Source: Caloramator sp. | GTDB lineage: Bacteria > Bacillota > Clostridia > Clostridiales > Caloramatoraceae | DNA: 38,920 nt | Assembly (NCBI GenBank): GCA_026418935.1 | Contig: JAOAAJ010000051.1 | Coordinates: 1-38,920 of the forward strand | Direction of reading: 5' to 3' | Shown here: piece by piece, positions 8,048 through 16,583 of the stretch | Position numbering within the stretch: the stretch's first letter is position 1 | Layout: each line of letters begins with the position of its first letter | Translations under genes and position numbers: made by a program | Notes under the pieces: generated by a model | The model's database searches: none | The model's input: only the letters and a program-made list of their open reading frames with translations | Told to the model about the DNA's origin: nothing

Positions 8048-9334
8048 ATGGATTCCTTTAGAGATTTTGTTGTTGGTGTTGAGAGTTTGGTTCCATTAAA
8101 GGATGGCAGTTTTGTTAAATATATAAATTTTGATAATGCAGCAACAACACCTCCCTTTAAAAATGTCATGTGGTTCATAAACTACTTTTCAGAATACTAC
8201 TCCTCTATTCACCGTGGTGAAGGTTACAAGTCAAGGTTATCTACAGATTTATATGAATCGGCAAGGGATGATATTTTAAACTTTGTTGGTGCAAATAAAG
8301 AGGATACTGTTATCTTTGTTAAAAATACTACCGAAGCTATAAACAAGCTCTCCTTTAAGATATGCAGCCAATATCCAAATTGTGTTGTTTTAACAACAGA
8401 AATGGAACATCACTCTAATTTGCTTCCTTGGAGATTTAGATTCCATGTAGATACTATAAAGACAGACTCTTGTGGAAGAATTGACCTTGAAAACCTTGAG
8501 AAGAAACTAAAAAGCTATTATGGTATTGTAAAGCTTGTTGCAATAACCTATGCCTCTAATGTAACAGGCTACATTAATCCAGTCCATGAAATTGCTGAAC
8601 TATGCCACAAATACGGTGCCAAAATATTCGTTGATTGTGCCCAAATTATAGCCCATAAAAAAATATCTATGAAAAATGAAGATGAACGCAAAAGTTTAGA
8701 CTTTATTGCCTTCTCTGCCCATAAAATGTATGCCCCCTTTGGAATAGGTGTTTTAGTTGGGAATAAGAACAGCTTAAATTCAGGTATTCCAGACATAAAG
8801 GGAGGAGGAACTGTTAAGGTTGTAACCGACGATTTTGTTGTATGGGACGACCTACCCCATAAAGAAGAAGGAGGTACCCCTAATGTTATGGGGGTTGCTG
8901 CATTAATTGCTGCTATTAATACTCTAAATTATATTGGACTTGATAAAATAGAAGTCTATGAAAAGGAGCTTTTAAAATATGCCTCTGAAACATTACGCGA
9001 TGTAAAAAATATAAAGTTCTACTGCGATGGAATAGAAAACAAAGTTGCGATTATTCCTTTTAATATTGAAGGAGTAAATCACAATGATGTTGCAAGACTG
9101 CTTTCTGAAGAATATGGAATTGGTGTTAGAAATGGATGCTTCTGTGCACAGCCGTATGTTCATAAGCTATTAAATTTAAGTAGAAATGACATTAAGAATA
9201 TAATCAAGGATAGTGACATAACCAAAAGACCAGGGCTTGTTAGATTAAGTTTTGCACTATACAACACCTTTGAGGAAATAGATAGGCTAAAATGGGCACT
9301 TGATGAGATATCTAAAAAGTATTCTCAAAAATAA
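8048..9334 (+). CDS. Class V aminotransferase-fold PLP enzyme (cysteine desulfurase-like)
   Basis: The 428-residue protein has the SufS/Csd-type opening YINFDNAATTPP, the PLP-ring aspartate in VDCAQ, and the Schiff-base lysine in AFSAHKMYAP (about residue 226). A C-terminal RNGCFCAQPYV places cysteines at about 364 and 366, where desulfurases hold the persulfide cysteine. A sulfur or selenium transfer role is therefore possible. No SufU, SufB or NifU gene lies nearby, and members of this family also include other cysteine or isopenicillin-epimerase-like enzymes, so substrate is open. ATG 8048 is preceded by GAAGGGGTGATTAAT; an in-frame GTG three codons upstream lies in that ribosome-binding site. 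It is monocistronic and converges on the threonine aldolase gene. Confidence 0.85.
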   Translation: MDSFRDFVVGVESLVPLKDGSFVKYINFDNAATTPPFKNVMWFINYFSEYYSSIHRGEGYKSRLSTDLYESARDDILNFVGANKEDTVIFVKNTTEAINKLSFKICSQYPNCVVLTTEMEHHSNLLPWRFRFHVDTIKTDSCGRIDLENLEKKLKSYYGIVKLVAITYASNVTGYINPVHEIAELCHKYGAKIFVDCAQIIAHKKISMKNEDERKSLDFIAFSAHKMYAPFGIGVLVGNKNSLNSGIPDIKGGGTVKVVTDDFVVWDDLPHKEEGGTPNVMGVAALIAAINTLNYIGLDKIEVYEKELLKYASETLRDVKNIKFYCDGIENKVAIIPFNIEGVNHNDVARLLSEEYGIGVRNGCFCAQPYVHKLLNLSRNDIKNIIKDSDITKRPGLVRLSFALYNTFEEIDRLKWALDEISKKYSQK

Positions 9335-9335
9335 A

Positions 9336-9356
9336 GGGGTAGCAATTTGCTACCCC
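9336..9356. terminator. Shared hairpin terminator between convergent genes
   Basis: GGGGTAGCA-ATT-TGCTACCCC is a perfect 9-bp stem one base after the plus-strand stop codon. It overlaps the final base of the threonine aldolase stop on the other strand. Short T-rich tracts flank both sides, so it can serve both genes. Confidence 0.8.
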
Positions 9357-10378
9357 TATTTAATAATCCTCTTAATATCCTCCACAAACTCATCTATCTC
9401 TTCCCTTGTTGTATCAAAGGATGTCATCCATCTAACCTCATTTTTATCTTCATTCCAAATGTAGAAATAGTATTTTTCTAAAAGCCTATCTATTACCTCT
9501 CTTGGAAGTGAAGCAAAAACAGCATTTGCCTCAACCCTTTGTGTAATTATTATATTTGGTATCTCCCTTAATTTTCCTTCAAGATATTTTGCCATATCAT
9601 TTGCATTCCTTGCGTTTTTTATATACAAGTCATCAGTTAAAAGAGCTTCAAACTGTGCTGATATATATCTCATTTTTGAGTGAAGCTGCATATACTGTTT
9701 CCTTCTGTATTTAAACCCTTCTGATAAATTTCTATTAAAAAATATAACTGCCTCTCCAAACATCATACCATTTTTAGTTCCTCCAAAGGATAGAACATCT
9801 ACTCCTGCATCCTTTGTAAACTCTTTTATATCTAAATTTAAAAAACAAGCTGCATTTGCAATCCTTGCTCCATCCATATGTAAATACATATTATTATTAT
9901 GGGCAAAATCTGCAATCTCCTTTATTTCTTCCTTTGTGTAAACAGTTCCTAACTCTGTTGATTGAGTAATTGATATAACCTTAGGCTGTGAGTGGTGCTC
10001 TACTCCTACTGCAAACAAATGCTTTTTCACATCTTCAAGCTTGATTCTTCCATCCCTACTTGGCACTGAAATTATCTTGCAACCAATGTTTTTCTCTGGT
10101 GCTCCACATTCATCAGTATTTATATGAGCCCATTCTGAACAGATTATAGAATTGTATGTATTCGTTATTGATGCAAGTCCTAATATATTTGCCGCAGTAC
10201 CGTTATATACAAAATACACATCAATATCTTCACCAAATAACTTTTTAAATTTCTCCTCTGCCCTCAATGTATATTCATCATATCCATAGGACTTTGCATT
10301 ATCAAAGTTTGCATTTACTATACTCTCCATTATTTTAGGATGTACCCTTGATGTATTATCGCTGGCAAAACTTTTCAT
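9356..10378 (-). CDS. ltaE: Low-specificity L-threonine aldolase-type PLP enzyme
   Basis: The family cleaves L-threonine or allo-threonine to glycine and acetaldehyde. The 340-residue product has the opening FASDNTSRVHPKI, the PLP-binding HMDGARIANA (167-176) and the catalytic lysine in SFGGTKNG (Lys202). Length and motif spacing are normal for beta-eliminating-lyase-family aldolases. ATG 10378 follows GGGGGGATATT. It is a single gene, convergent with the class V enzyme and divergent from the DMT permease. Substrate preference (threonine, allo-threonine, phenylserine) cannot be told from the sequence. Confidence 0.9.
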   Translation of the reverse strand: MKSFASDNTSRVHPKIMESIVNANFDNAKSYGYDEYTLRAEEKFKKLFGEDIDVYFVYNGTAANILGLASITNTYNSIICSEWAHINTDECGAPEKNIGCKIISVPSRDGRIKLEDVKKHLFAVGVEHHSQPKVISITQSTELGTVYTKEEIKEIADFAHNNNMYLHMDGARIANAACFLNLDIKEFTKDAGVDVLSFGGTKNGMMFGEAVIFFNRNLSEGFKYRRKQYMQLHSKMRYISAQFEALLTDDLYIKNARNANDMAKYLEGKLREIPNIIITQRVEANAVFASLPREVIDRLLEKYYFYIWNEDKNEVRWMTSFDTTREEIDEFVEDIKRIIK

Positions 10379-10507
10379 AATATCCCCCCATTTTTGTTAT
10401 ACTAAATATATTTTAGCATACATTTATATTATTATACTATTTTTTGTTTACTACTTTACCTTTAAAAGCAAACTCTGTTAAAATAGCACTATAAGGGGGG
10501 ATTAGTA

Positions 10508-11413
10508 ATGGATAAAGAAAAAAGACAGGATCTATTTGCAATGTCTATTTTACTTATAACCTCAATAATATGGGGTGGTGGATTTGTTGCGACAAGAAAT
10601 GGACTTGAACATATAAAACCCTTTTATCTACAGTTTTTAAGGTTTTCAATAGCCTTTCTTCTTTTATCATCAATATTTTTTAAAAAGCTAAAACAAATAA
10701 CCAAAGATGATTTAAAGGGAGGGCTTATTGTAGGTATTTTTCTTTTTACAGCCTTCTCAAGCCAAACAATAGGACTTCAATATACAACACCGTCAAAACA
10801 AGCCTTTTTAACTGGAACAAATGTAGTTATGGTTCCTTTCTTATATTGGTTTGTGTTTAAGAAAAAGCCTGATATATTTTCTTATATTGGTGTATTTTTA
10901 AGCTTCATAGGAATATCTGTACTTACCTACGAAGGTGGAGTAGGCATAAATTTAAATATAGGAGATATGCTAACACTGTTATGTGCTCTTTTGTATGCTG
11001 CACATATAGTTGCAACAGGTCATTTTGCCAAGAATATAGACCCTGTAATATTATCTATAATTCAATTTGGACTAACAGCAATACTTTCTTTAATATTTGC
11101 TCTTATATTTGAACCTGTACCTGCAGTATATAATAAAACCACAGCATTTTCAGTTCTTTATCTTGGAATTTTTAGTTCCTGTATTGCATTCTTATTTCAA
11201 ACAATAGGACAAAAATATACATCCTCCACTAAAACTGCAATCATATTAAGTACAGAGTCAGTATTTGGAACTATATTTTCAGTTATACTATTACACGATA
11301 AATTTACACTTAATATGTTTATAGGATGTTTACTTATTTTTGTATCTATATTAGCTGTTGAAACAAAATTTGGATTAAAAATAGAGCCTAATGCAGAAAC
11401 AGCAAGTGAGTAA
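10508..11413 (+). CDS. EamA/DMT-superfamily permease
   Basis: The 301-residue protein has ten hydrophobic segments arranged as two EamA repeats. The first begins ILLITSIIWGGGFVATRNG and the second follows LTLLCALLYAAHIVATGHFA. Characteristic features include LQFLRFSIAFLLL and, near the C terminus, ESVFGTIFSVILLHDKF. DMT proteins of this type usually export amino acids or metabolites at the cytoplasmic membrane. Proximity to threonine aldolase might hint at threonine or homoserine export, but the genes are divergent and this is weak. ATG 10508 follows AAGGGGGGATTAGTA. The gene ends inside a hairpin shared with ogt. Confidence 0.88.
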   Translation: MDKEKRQDLFAMSILLITSIIWGGGFVATRNGLEHIKPFYLQFLRFSIAFLLLSSIFFKKLKQITKDDLKGGLIVGIFLFTAFSSQTIGLQYTTPSKQAFLTGTNVVMVPFLYWFVFKKKPDIFSYIGVFLSFIGISVLTYEGGVGINLNIGDMLTLLCALLYAAHIVATGHFAKNIDPVILSIIQFGLTAILSLIFALIFEPVPAVYNKTTAFSVLYLGIFSSCIAFLFQTIGQKYTSSTKTAIILSTESVFGTIFSVILLHDKFTLNMFIGCLLIFVSILAVETKFGLKIEPNAETASE

Positions 11414-11425
11414 ATCACTTGCTGT
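11399..11425. terminator. Hairpin covering both stop codons of convergent genes
   Basis: ACAGCAAGTGA (11399-11409) and TCACTTGCTGT (11415-11425) form a perfect 11-bp stem with a 5-nt loop. The DMT stop codon (11411-11413) is in the loop and the ogt stop (11417-11415) is in the right arm. The two genes are one base apart. T-tracts on both sides are short, so termination efficiency is uncertain. Confidence 0.65.
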
Positions 11426-11882
11426 TTCTCGCTTCGTGCTCAAGGAGCCACTTTTTTCTAAAGAGACCTCCAGCATATCCTGTTAAAGAGCCGTCCTTCC
11501 CAACTACTCTATGGCAGGGTATTATTATTGCAATTTTGTTTTTATTGTTTGCACCACCTACTGCCCTTACAGCCTTTTCATTTCCAATGGCAACTGCAAT
11601 ATCCTTATAGCTTCTAACCTCTCCATAAGGTATTCTTTTTAATTCTTCCCAAACCATTCTTTGAAATTCTGTCCCATTTATCTCAACATTAACATCAAAT
11701 TCTTTTCTTATTCCTTTAAAATACTCATCAAGTTGAATCTTGCATTTCCTTATTACATCATTCTCATTTTCCTTTAACCTTTTGTAGACAAAATCAATGG
11801 CGACTATTGCCTCTTCATTTGCAGCAATCTTAATAAGTCCTATTGGCGAATCATAGAAAGATATGTACAATGAACCCAACAC
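11415..11882 (-). CDS. ogt: Methylated-DNA--[protein]-cysteine S-methyltransferase
   Basis: The protein repairs O6-alkylguanine by one-step transfer of the alkyl group to its own cysteine. The 155-residue product has the N-terminal ribonuclease-like domain, the DNA-binding helix segment PYGEVRSYKDIA, and the acceptor motif IPCHRV (Cys123) followed by GSLTGYAGG. There is no fused Ada regulatory domain. The start is a GTG at 11882 with GGGGGTG six bases upstream; a TTG next to it has no spaced ribosome-binding site. The gene stands alone, and a copy of the dispersed 35-bp repeat ends 21 bp upstream of the start. Confidence 0.93.
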   Translation of the reverse strand: MLGSLYISFYDSPIGLIKIAANEEAIVAIDFVYKRLKENENDVIRKCKIQLDEYFKGIRKEFDVNVEINGTEFQRMVWEELKRIPYGEVRSYKDIAVAIGNEKAVRAVGGANNKNKIAIIIPCHRVVGKDGSLTGYAGGLFRKKWLLEHEARNSK

Positions 11883-11902
11883 CTTACACCCCCATTATTT
11901 TA

Positions 11903-11937
11903 AAGTGCCACTTAGGTGAAATATGAGTCGAACCATT
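11903..11937 (-). repeat. Dispersed 35-bp intergenic repeat, copy 3
   Basis: Read on the minus strand the unit ends TTTCACCTAAGTGGCACTT and starts AATGGTTCGACTCA. It points toward ogt. The first and third copies also share the flank ATTAAATGG, so homology may extend a few bases beyond the 35-bp unit. Confidence 0.8.
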
Positions 11938-12036
11938 TAATGGTAATTATTATTTCAACCTATTCAGTATACTTTTTAATTATATCAAAAAATTTGATTA
12001 ATACCTACAGAATTTTTACAAAAATTTATTCATTTA

Positions 12037-12065
12037 TTGTAATTCCCCACTTCCTCATATATAAT
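12037..12065 (+). promoter_or_regulatory. Promoter of the MFS permease gene
   Basis: TTGTAA (12037-12042), a 17-nt spacer and TATAAT (12060-12065) precede the gene. The start codon is 29 bp further on, behind AGGGGGTG. Confidence 0.6.
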
Positions 12066-12093
12066 CGTTATTAGGGGATTAGGGGGTGTTATT

Positions 12094-13311
12094 TTGTCTA
12101 AACTTAAGAGTAATTATTACCTTAATATACTAAATGGAGTTTTTCAAGCAATCGCACTAAATCTTGCCACTTCCTTTGCTGGTCTTTTTCTTAAAAGGTT
12201 AAATGCTGGTGATTCACTTGTTTCTCTTTTCAATTCTCTCCCAGCTTTTTTTAGTATAATGGCTATTTTTATTGGAGGTATAATTTTAAGTTCAGCTCAA
12301 AACAAAAAAAGAACTACATCTTTGATGTTTTTCATAACAAGATTATTTTACATACTAATTGCACTTGTTCCATTTCTAAACGAAAAATATAGAGCACTTA
12401 TTTTTGTTATTCTATACAGCTCTATGAACTTTCCAAACTCTATTGCGGTATTTTTATGGCAGTCCTTCTTTGCGGATATTTTCCCACCAGGGCAAAGAGA
12501 ACAATATCTTTCAATTAGAAACAGTATAGCTACCTTTGCTGGAACAGCTACAACACTCTTTGCAGGTTATCTTCTTACAACACTTTCAAGTTCAAAGGCA
12601 GAACTTATTAAGACCTATCAATACATATTTTTAATAGCATTTAGATTTGGAATTCTTGAGGTTTTTGTTCTTTCAAAACATAAATACAATGCAAAATCCT
12701 CCTATGCTGAAATTACAACAGAAAATAATAAACTTTCAATTGAATTTATAAAGAATCTACCTAAAAATAAGGAATATCTTATATTTATAACAACAGTTAT
12801 AATATTTCACTTTACTTGGCAGATGGGATGGCCTCTATTTTTAACCTATGAAGTGGATTACCTACATACAAATGAATTTTGGGCATCTATTATATCAACA
12901 ATAAATGGACTTGCAATGGCCTTTGGTTATAGATTTTGGGGAAGATTTTCCAAAAATCGTGGAAACTCCCTTGCACTCACATTAGCTGCAGTAGGAATGT
13001 CCTTTGCTCCATTTATGTATGCAATGTCTACTAAAATTTATCACGTTGCCTACTTCGTAGTAATAACTGGACTTAGTGTTTCAGGTACAATGCTTCTACT
13101 TATAAACTCCCTTTATGAGGTTGCCCCAAGGGAAAACAGAACATCCTATATTGCCTTTTATAACCTTGTTACAAATATAACCCTTGTAATTGCCCCTTGG
13201 GTTGGGATGAAGCTTTATAGAGTAACTACAATTAGGATTGCTTTAGTTATAGTCGGTATTTTAAGATTTATTTCAGGTATGCTCTTTATTTTAAGACATA
13301 AAAGGGCATAA
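12094..13311 (+). CDS. Major facilitator superfamily permease
   Basis: The 405-residue membrane protein has about twelve hydrophobic segments in two halves separated by a hydrophilic loop near residues 195-220. An AVFLWQSFFADIFP segment and a short PPGQREQYLSIRN loop lie in the N-terminal half. The start is TTG at 12094 with AGGGGGTG at good spacing; no in-frame ATG lies near. The substrate is not evident, and I see no sugar, drug or peptide signature I would trust. The gene is monocistronic, with its own promoter and a hairpin terminator. Confidence 0.82.
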   Translation: MSKLKSNYYLNILNGVFQAIALNLATSFAGLFLKRLNAGDSLVSLFNSLPAFFSIMAIFIGGIILSSAQNKKRTTSLMFFITRLFYILIALVPFLNEKYRALIFVILYSSMNFPNSIAVFLWQSFFADIFPPGQREQYLSIRNSIATFAGTATTLFAGYLLTTLSSSKAELIKTYQYIFLIAFRFGILEVFVLSKHKYNAKSSYAEITTENNKLSIEFIKNLPKNKEYLIFITTVIIFHFTWQMGWPLFLTYEVDYLHTNEFWASIISTINGLAMAFGYRFWGRFSKNRGNSLALTLAAVGMSFAPFMYAMSTKIYHVAYFVVITGLSVSGTMLLLINSLYEVAPRENRTSYIAFYNLVTNITLVIAPWVGMKLYRVTTIRIALVIVGILRFISGMLFILRHKRA

Positions 13312-13345
13312 AACCATTAAGGTTTTATGCCTAAGTGGATTTTTT
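13305..13345 (+). terminator. Terminator of the MFS permease gene
   Basis: GGCATAAAACC (13305-13315) and GGTTTTATGCC (13321-13331) form a perfect 11-bp stem with loop ATTAA. The stop codon lies in the left arm. The T-run starts about 8 nt after the stem. CCTAAGTGG at 13330-13338 equals nine bases of the dispersed repeat core, probably by chance. Confidence 0.7.
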
Positions 13346-13379
13346 GTTGCCTGTTTATATTAAATACTCTTTTACAATT

Positions 13380-13414
13380 TGTGGATGATTTCACCTTTAA
13401 CCTAAGTGGCACTT
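13380..13414 (+). repeat. Dispersed 35-bp intergenic repeat, copy 4
   Basis: The unit ends TTTAACCTAAGTGGCACTT and shares TGGATGA and TTCACCTTT with copy 5. It ends one base before the stop codon of the convergent yfcC-family gene. Unlike the other four copies, it does not point toward a gene start. Confidence 0.8.
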
Positions 13415-14833
13415 TTAGAGGGCTCCTATTGTGAGTACTGCAATTATTATCACCATTAGTATTACAAGTAGCTTCCAAACGTGTTTTAGCCACTTATCAT
13501 ATGAAACTCTTCCTATTGCAAGACCTCCCATAACAACAGCACTTGTTGGTGTAATTAGATTTACAATACCCGACGCAGATTGGTATGCCGTTACTATTAT
13601 ATGCCTCGAAACATTCGCAAAGTCAGCAAGTGGTGCCATAATAGGCATTGATAAAGTTGCAAGCCCTGACGTCGATGGAATTAAAAAGGATAGTGGTATA
13701 TAAAATAGATATGAAAGAATTGTAAATCCAACTCTACCTGTACCTGCAAGCGTCTGTTCTCCTAAATGTAAGATAGTATCTGTTATTTTACCTTCATTCA
13801 TAACAACAGTAATTCCTCTTGATACACCAATTATTAATGCAACACCTAAAAGATCCCTTGCACCTTCAACAAATGTTGATGTAAGCTCATCTTCCTTCAT
13901 TCCATATACAATTCCTATTAAAATTGCTGAAACTAAAAAGAGGGCTGTTAATTCTCCAAACCACCATCCAAGTGTTGGAATAGCTGTTATACCTATATCT
14001 GAGAATGGAATTACTCCAAATACCATTATTATAAATGTTGCAGCAAACATATATAAAACAAGCTTTCTCTTTCCTGTAAGCTCTAAAAACTCTGTTCCTT
14101 CCTTATGTGCAAGAAAATGTTCCTTATCCTCCTTTAAGGCTTCGTATACAAGGGATTTACTTTTATCCCTTCTTATTTTTTCTGCATAATTCATTACATA
14201 TAATATAGCTGCTGCTTCACCTAAAACTAAAATTAAAAGCCTATATATTATACCATCGCCTATAGATATATTTGCAAATCCAGATGCTATTCCTGTTGCA
14301 AAGGGATTTACAGTTGAACCTAAAACTCCAGCTCCAGCACCCAGCATTATAACAGAAACTGCTGTTAGCGTATCATAGCCTGCTGCCAAAAATACAGGAA
14401 TTAGGAGTGGATAAAAGGCAATAGTCTCCTCTGCCATACCAAAAGTTGTACCTCCTAAAGAAAATAAAATCATTAAAATAGGTATCATCCACTTCTCTTT
14501 TCCCTCAAGCCTTCTTGTTACATTTGCTATCCCCGCCTCAATTGCACCTGTCCTCATAACTACACCCAAAAAACCTCCTATTACAATTACAAATAAAGAA
14601 ACATCAACAGCATCATAAAATCCATTAACAGGTGCTAAAATTATCTCTTTTAATCCCTGTGGGTTTCTCTCAACTAAATGATAGGTATTCGGTATAGGTT
14701 GTTTTTTTGCTGCTGTTGGGTCAACATAATTATACTGTCCTGCTGGTACAATCCAGGTTAAAATAGCCACCAATATTATAATTATAAAAAGTATTGTAAA
14801 GGCACTTGGCATCTTAAATCTCCTCTTTTGCAT
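13415..14833 (-). CDS. YfcC-family carrier, candidate arginine/ornithine exchanger
   Basis: The 472-residue membrane protein has about twelve to thirteen helices. It shows the YfcC / C4-dicarboxylate-carrier-like features LTWIVPAGQY at the N terminus, FSLGGTTFGMAEET, LGSTVNPFATGIASGFA and SFLIPSTSGLATLSMPIMAPLAD. YfcC relatives next to arc genes (often called ArcE in streptococci) are linked to arginine or peptide uptake. Here the gene is divergent from arcA, and no ArcD-type antiporter is present in the window. Exchange of arginine for ornithine is therefore a reasonable inference, not a proof. ATG 14833 follows GGGAGGAATGAAAG. The gene probably shares the 488-bp control region with arcA. 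Confidence 0.82.
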   Translation of the reverse strand: MQKRRFKMPSAFTILFIIIILVAILTWIVPAGQYNYVDPTAAKKQPIPNTYHLVERNPQGLKEIILAPVNGFYDAVDVSLFVIVIGGFLGVVMRTGAIEAGIANVTRRLEGKEKWMIPILMILFSLGGTTFGMAEETIAFYPLLIPVFLAAGYDTLTAVSVIMLGAGAGVLGSTVNPFATGIASGFANISIGDGIIYRLLILVLGEAAAILYVMNYAEKIRRDKSKSLVYEALKEDKEHFLAHKEGTEFLELTGKRKLVLYMFAATFIIMVFGVIPFSDIGITAIPTLGWWFGELTALFLVSAILIGIVYGMKEDELTSTFVEGARDLLGVALIIGVSRGITVVMNEGKITDTILHLGEQTLAGTGRVGFTILSYLFYIPLSFLIPSTSGLATLSMPIMAPLADFANVSRHIIVTAYQSASGIVNLITPTSAVVMGGLAIGRVSYDKWLKHVWKLLVILMVIIIAVLTIGAL

Positions 14834-15321
14834 CTTTCATTCCTCCCAAAATCTAAAATGCTCCATTTATATTACCTATTATTCTTTCTTAATTGATAGT
14901 TTCCCCAATATTAATTTTCATATTAAATATGTTAACCACCTAAAACCAATTACAAATATTGGATGAATTCACCTTTCACCTAAGTGGCACTTTCTGTTAC
15001 AAACTTTTAATTATGTAAGAAGTATACATACATATTGTATATTAAATTAATTTATTGCATAAAACAAGTTTTTTTACGAATAAATATTATATTTTATACA
15101 AACCCTCTGTTTAAAAACACAATATCTTGAATAAAAAATTTTTAATTTTCAAAATAGTTAGTATACTGACGTAAAAAGAAGATAAAATAATAATATTGAT
15201 AAAAATTCAATACCAATAGGCATTTTTGCCAAAGTATAAGGTTTTACCTGCTTTATACATAAAATGTATAATGAATAATGTAAAATAATTGCAATATAAG
15301 TTGCAACAAAGGGGGGATAAA
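14834..15321. promoter_or_regulatory. Divergent control region between the YfcC gene and arcA
   Basis: No ORF is credible here. The region holds a 6-1-6 palindrome CATATT-A-AATATG (14919-14931) and repeat copy 5. Several TGTATA/TATACA half-sites lie near 15020-15040, and an inverted repeat TATTGA-N7-TCAATA lies at 15194-15212. A perfect 8-bp dyad, TTATACAT-N3-ATGTATAA (15253-15271), overlaps a TATAAT -10 box (15267-15272) whose TTTACC -35 box is at 15243-15248. The dyads could bind ArgR/AhrC or an anaerobic CRP-type regulator, but none matches a consensus well enough to name. Confidence 0.55.
14958..14992 (+). repeat. Dispersed 35-bp intergenic repeat, copy 5
   Basis: The unit contains a tandem TTCACC-TTTCACC and ends CTAAGTGGCACTT. 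It is closest to copy 4 in its left half. It lies in the divergent region upstream of arcA and points toward it from 330 bp away. Confidence 0.8.
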
Positions 15322-16551
15322 ATGAGTAACCTTATAAACATCACCTCCGAGATTGGAAAACTCAAAAAAGTTCTATTGCATAGACCAGGAAATGAAGTTG
15401 AAAACCTCGTACCCGAGTATCTCGGAAGACTGCTTTTTGACGATATACCATATCTTAAAATAGCACAGGAGGAGCACGATAAATTTGCACAGGTTCTTAA
15501 AGAAAACGGTGTTGAAGTTGTATACCTTGAAGAACTTGTTGCTTCAGCTTTAAATGATAGCAAAGTAAAAGTAGCATTTTTAGAAGAGATGTTAAGTGAG
15601 AGCCGAATTAACTCACCTTCTCTTAGACAGGCTATTATTGAATATCTACTCTCTATGCCTACACGTGATATGGTAGATAAAATAATGGCTGGAATTAGAA
15701 AAGAAGAAATTGAAATTAAAGAAATAACATCCCTTGCTGACCTAATGATGGACGACTATCCCTTCTATTTAGATCCAATGCCAAATCTTTATTTTACTCG
15801 TGACCCAGGTGCAGCAATTGGTAATGGAATTACATTAAATAAGATGCAGACTGAGGCAAGACGACGTGAAACTCTCTTCTTAAAATACATCCATAAATAT
15901 CACAAAGACTTCAAAGAAGCTAATGTCCCCCTATGGTATGACAGAACATTACCCTTCTCTATTGAAGGTGGAGATGAACTTGTTTTATCAAATAAAGTTA
16001 TTGCAATAGGCTGTAGTGAAAGAACATCTCCAGAGGCTATTGAAATAGTTGCTAAAAATTTGTTTAAAGAAAATACAGGCTTTGAAAAGGTTCTTGTATT
16101 TGAAATACCAAAATGTAGAGCCTTTATGCACCTTGATACTGTATTTACTATGGTTGATTATGACAAGTTTACAATTCACCCTGCAATTCAAGGGCCACTT
16201 AGCGTATATGAGGTAACTAAGGGTGTCAACAATACATTAAAATTCAAACACAATACAAGCCCACTTGAAGAAATATTGAAGGATGCCCTAAAACTTGACA
16301 GCGTTGAGCTTATAAAATGTGGTGGAGGCGACTTTATAGTTGCAGGACGCGAACAATGGAATGATGGTTCAAACACTTTAGCAATAGCACCTGGTGTAGT
16401 TATAACCTATGAAAGAAATTATGTTACAAATGAGATTTTAGATAAAAAAGGAATTAAAGTCTTATCCATCCCAAGTTCAGAGCTATCTCGCGGACGTGGT
16501 GGTCCAAGATGTATGAGTATGCCTCTATATAGGGAAAATATTAATCTTTAA
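15322..16551 (+). CDS. arcA: Arginine deiminase
   Basis: ArcA hydrolyses arginine to citrulline and ammonia, the first step of the arginine deiminase pathway. The 409-residue protein has PNLYFTRDP (154-162), the catalytic region EGGDE, the [11 protein letters not shown] histidine segment, [14 protein letters not shown], and the nucleophilic cysteine near residue 397 in [11 protein letters not shown]. Length is typical. ATG 15322 follows AAAGGGGGGATAAA; an upstream in-frame TTG at 15289 would add eleven unsupported residues. It is first in arcA-arcB-arcC, 32 bp before arcB. The promoter's -10 box overlaps a perfect dyad, so repression near the start is likely. Confidence 0.97.
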   Translation: MSNLINITSEIGKLKKVLLHRPGNEVENLVPEYLGRLLFDDIPYLKIAQEEHDKFAQVLKENGVEVVYLEELVASALNDSKVKVAFLEEMLSESRINSPSLRQAIIEYLLSMPTRDMVDKIMAGIRKEEIEIKEITSLADLMMDDYPFYLDPMPNLYFTRDPGAAIGNGITLNKMQTEARRRETLFLKYIHKYHKDFKEANVPLWYDRTLPFSIEGGDELVLSNKVIAIGCSERTSPEAIEIVAKNLFKENTGFEKVLVFEIPKCRAFMHLDTVFTMVDYDKFTIHPAIQGPLSVYEVTKGVNNTLKFKHNTSPLEEILKDALKLDSVELIKCGGGDFIVAGREQWNDGSNTLAIAPGVVITYERNYVTNEILDKKGIKVLSIPSSELSRGRGGPRCMSMPLYRENINL

Positions 16552-16583
16552 AATATATTTACATAAAGAAAGGGGAAATAGGT

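Noticed and set aside
13326-13345. A sixth copy of the dispersed repeat
   Set aside because: Only nine bases (CCTAAGTGG) match, and they are part of the terminator of the MFS gene.
15289-15321. Upstream TTG start for arginine deiminase
   Set aside because: ATG 15322 has a perfect ribosome-binding site and gives the normal family length.
15207-15563. Minus-strand ORF overlapping the arcA start
   Set aside because: It lies opposite the conserved arcA coding sequence and has no ribosome-binding site or recognisable domain.
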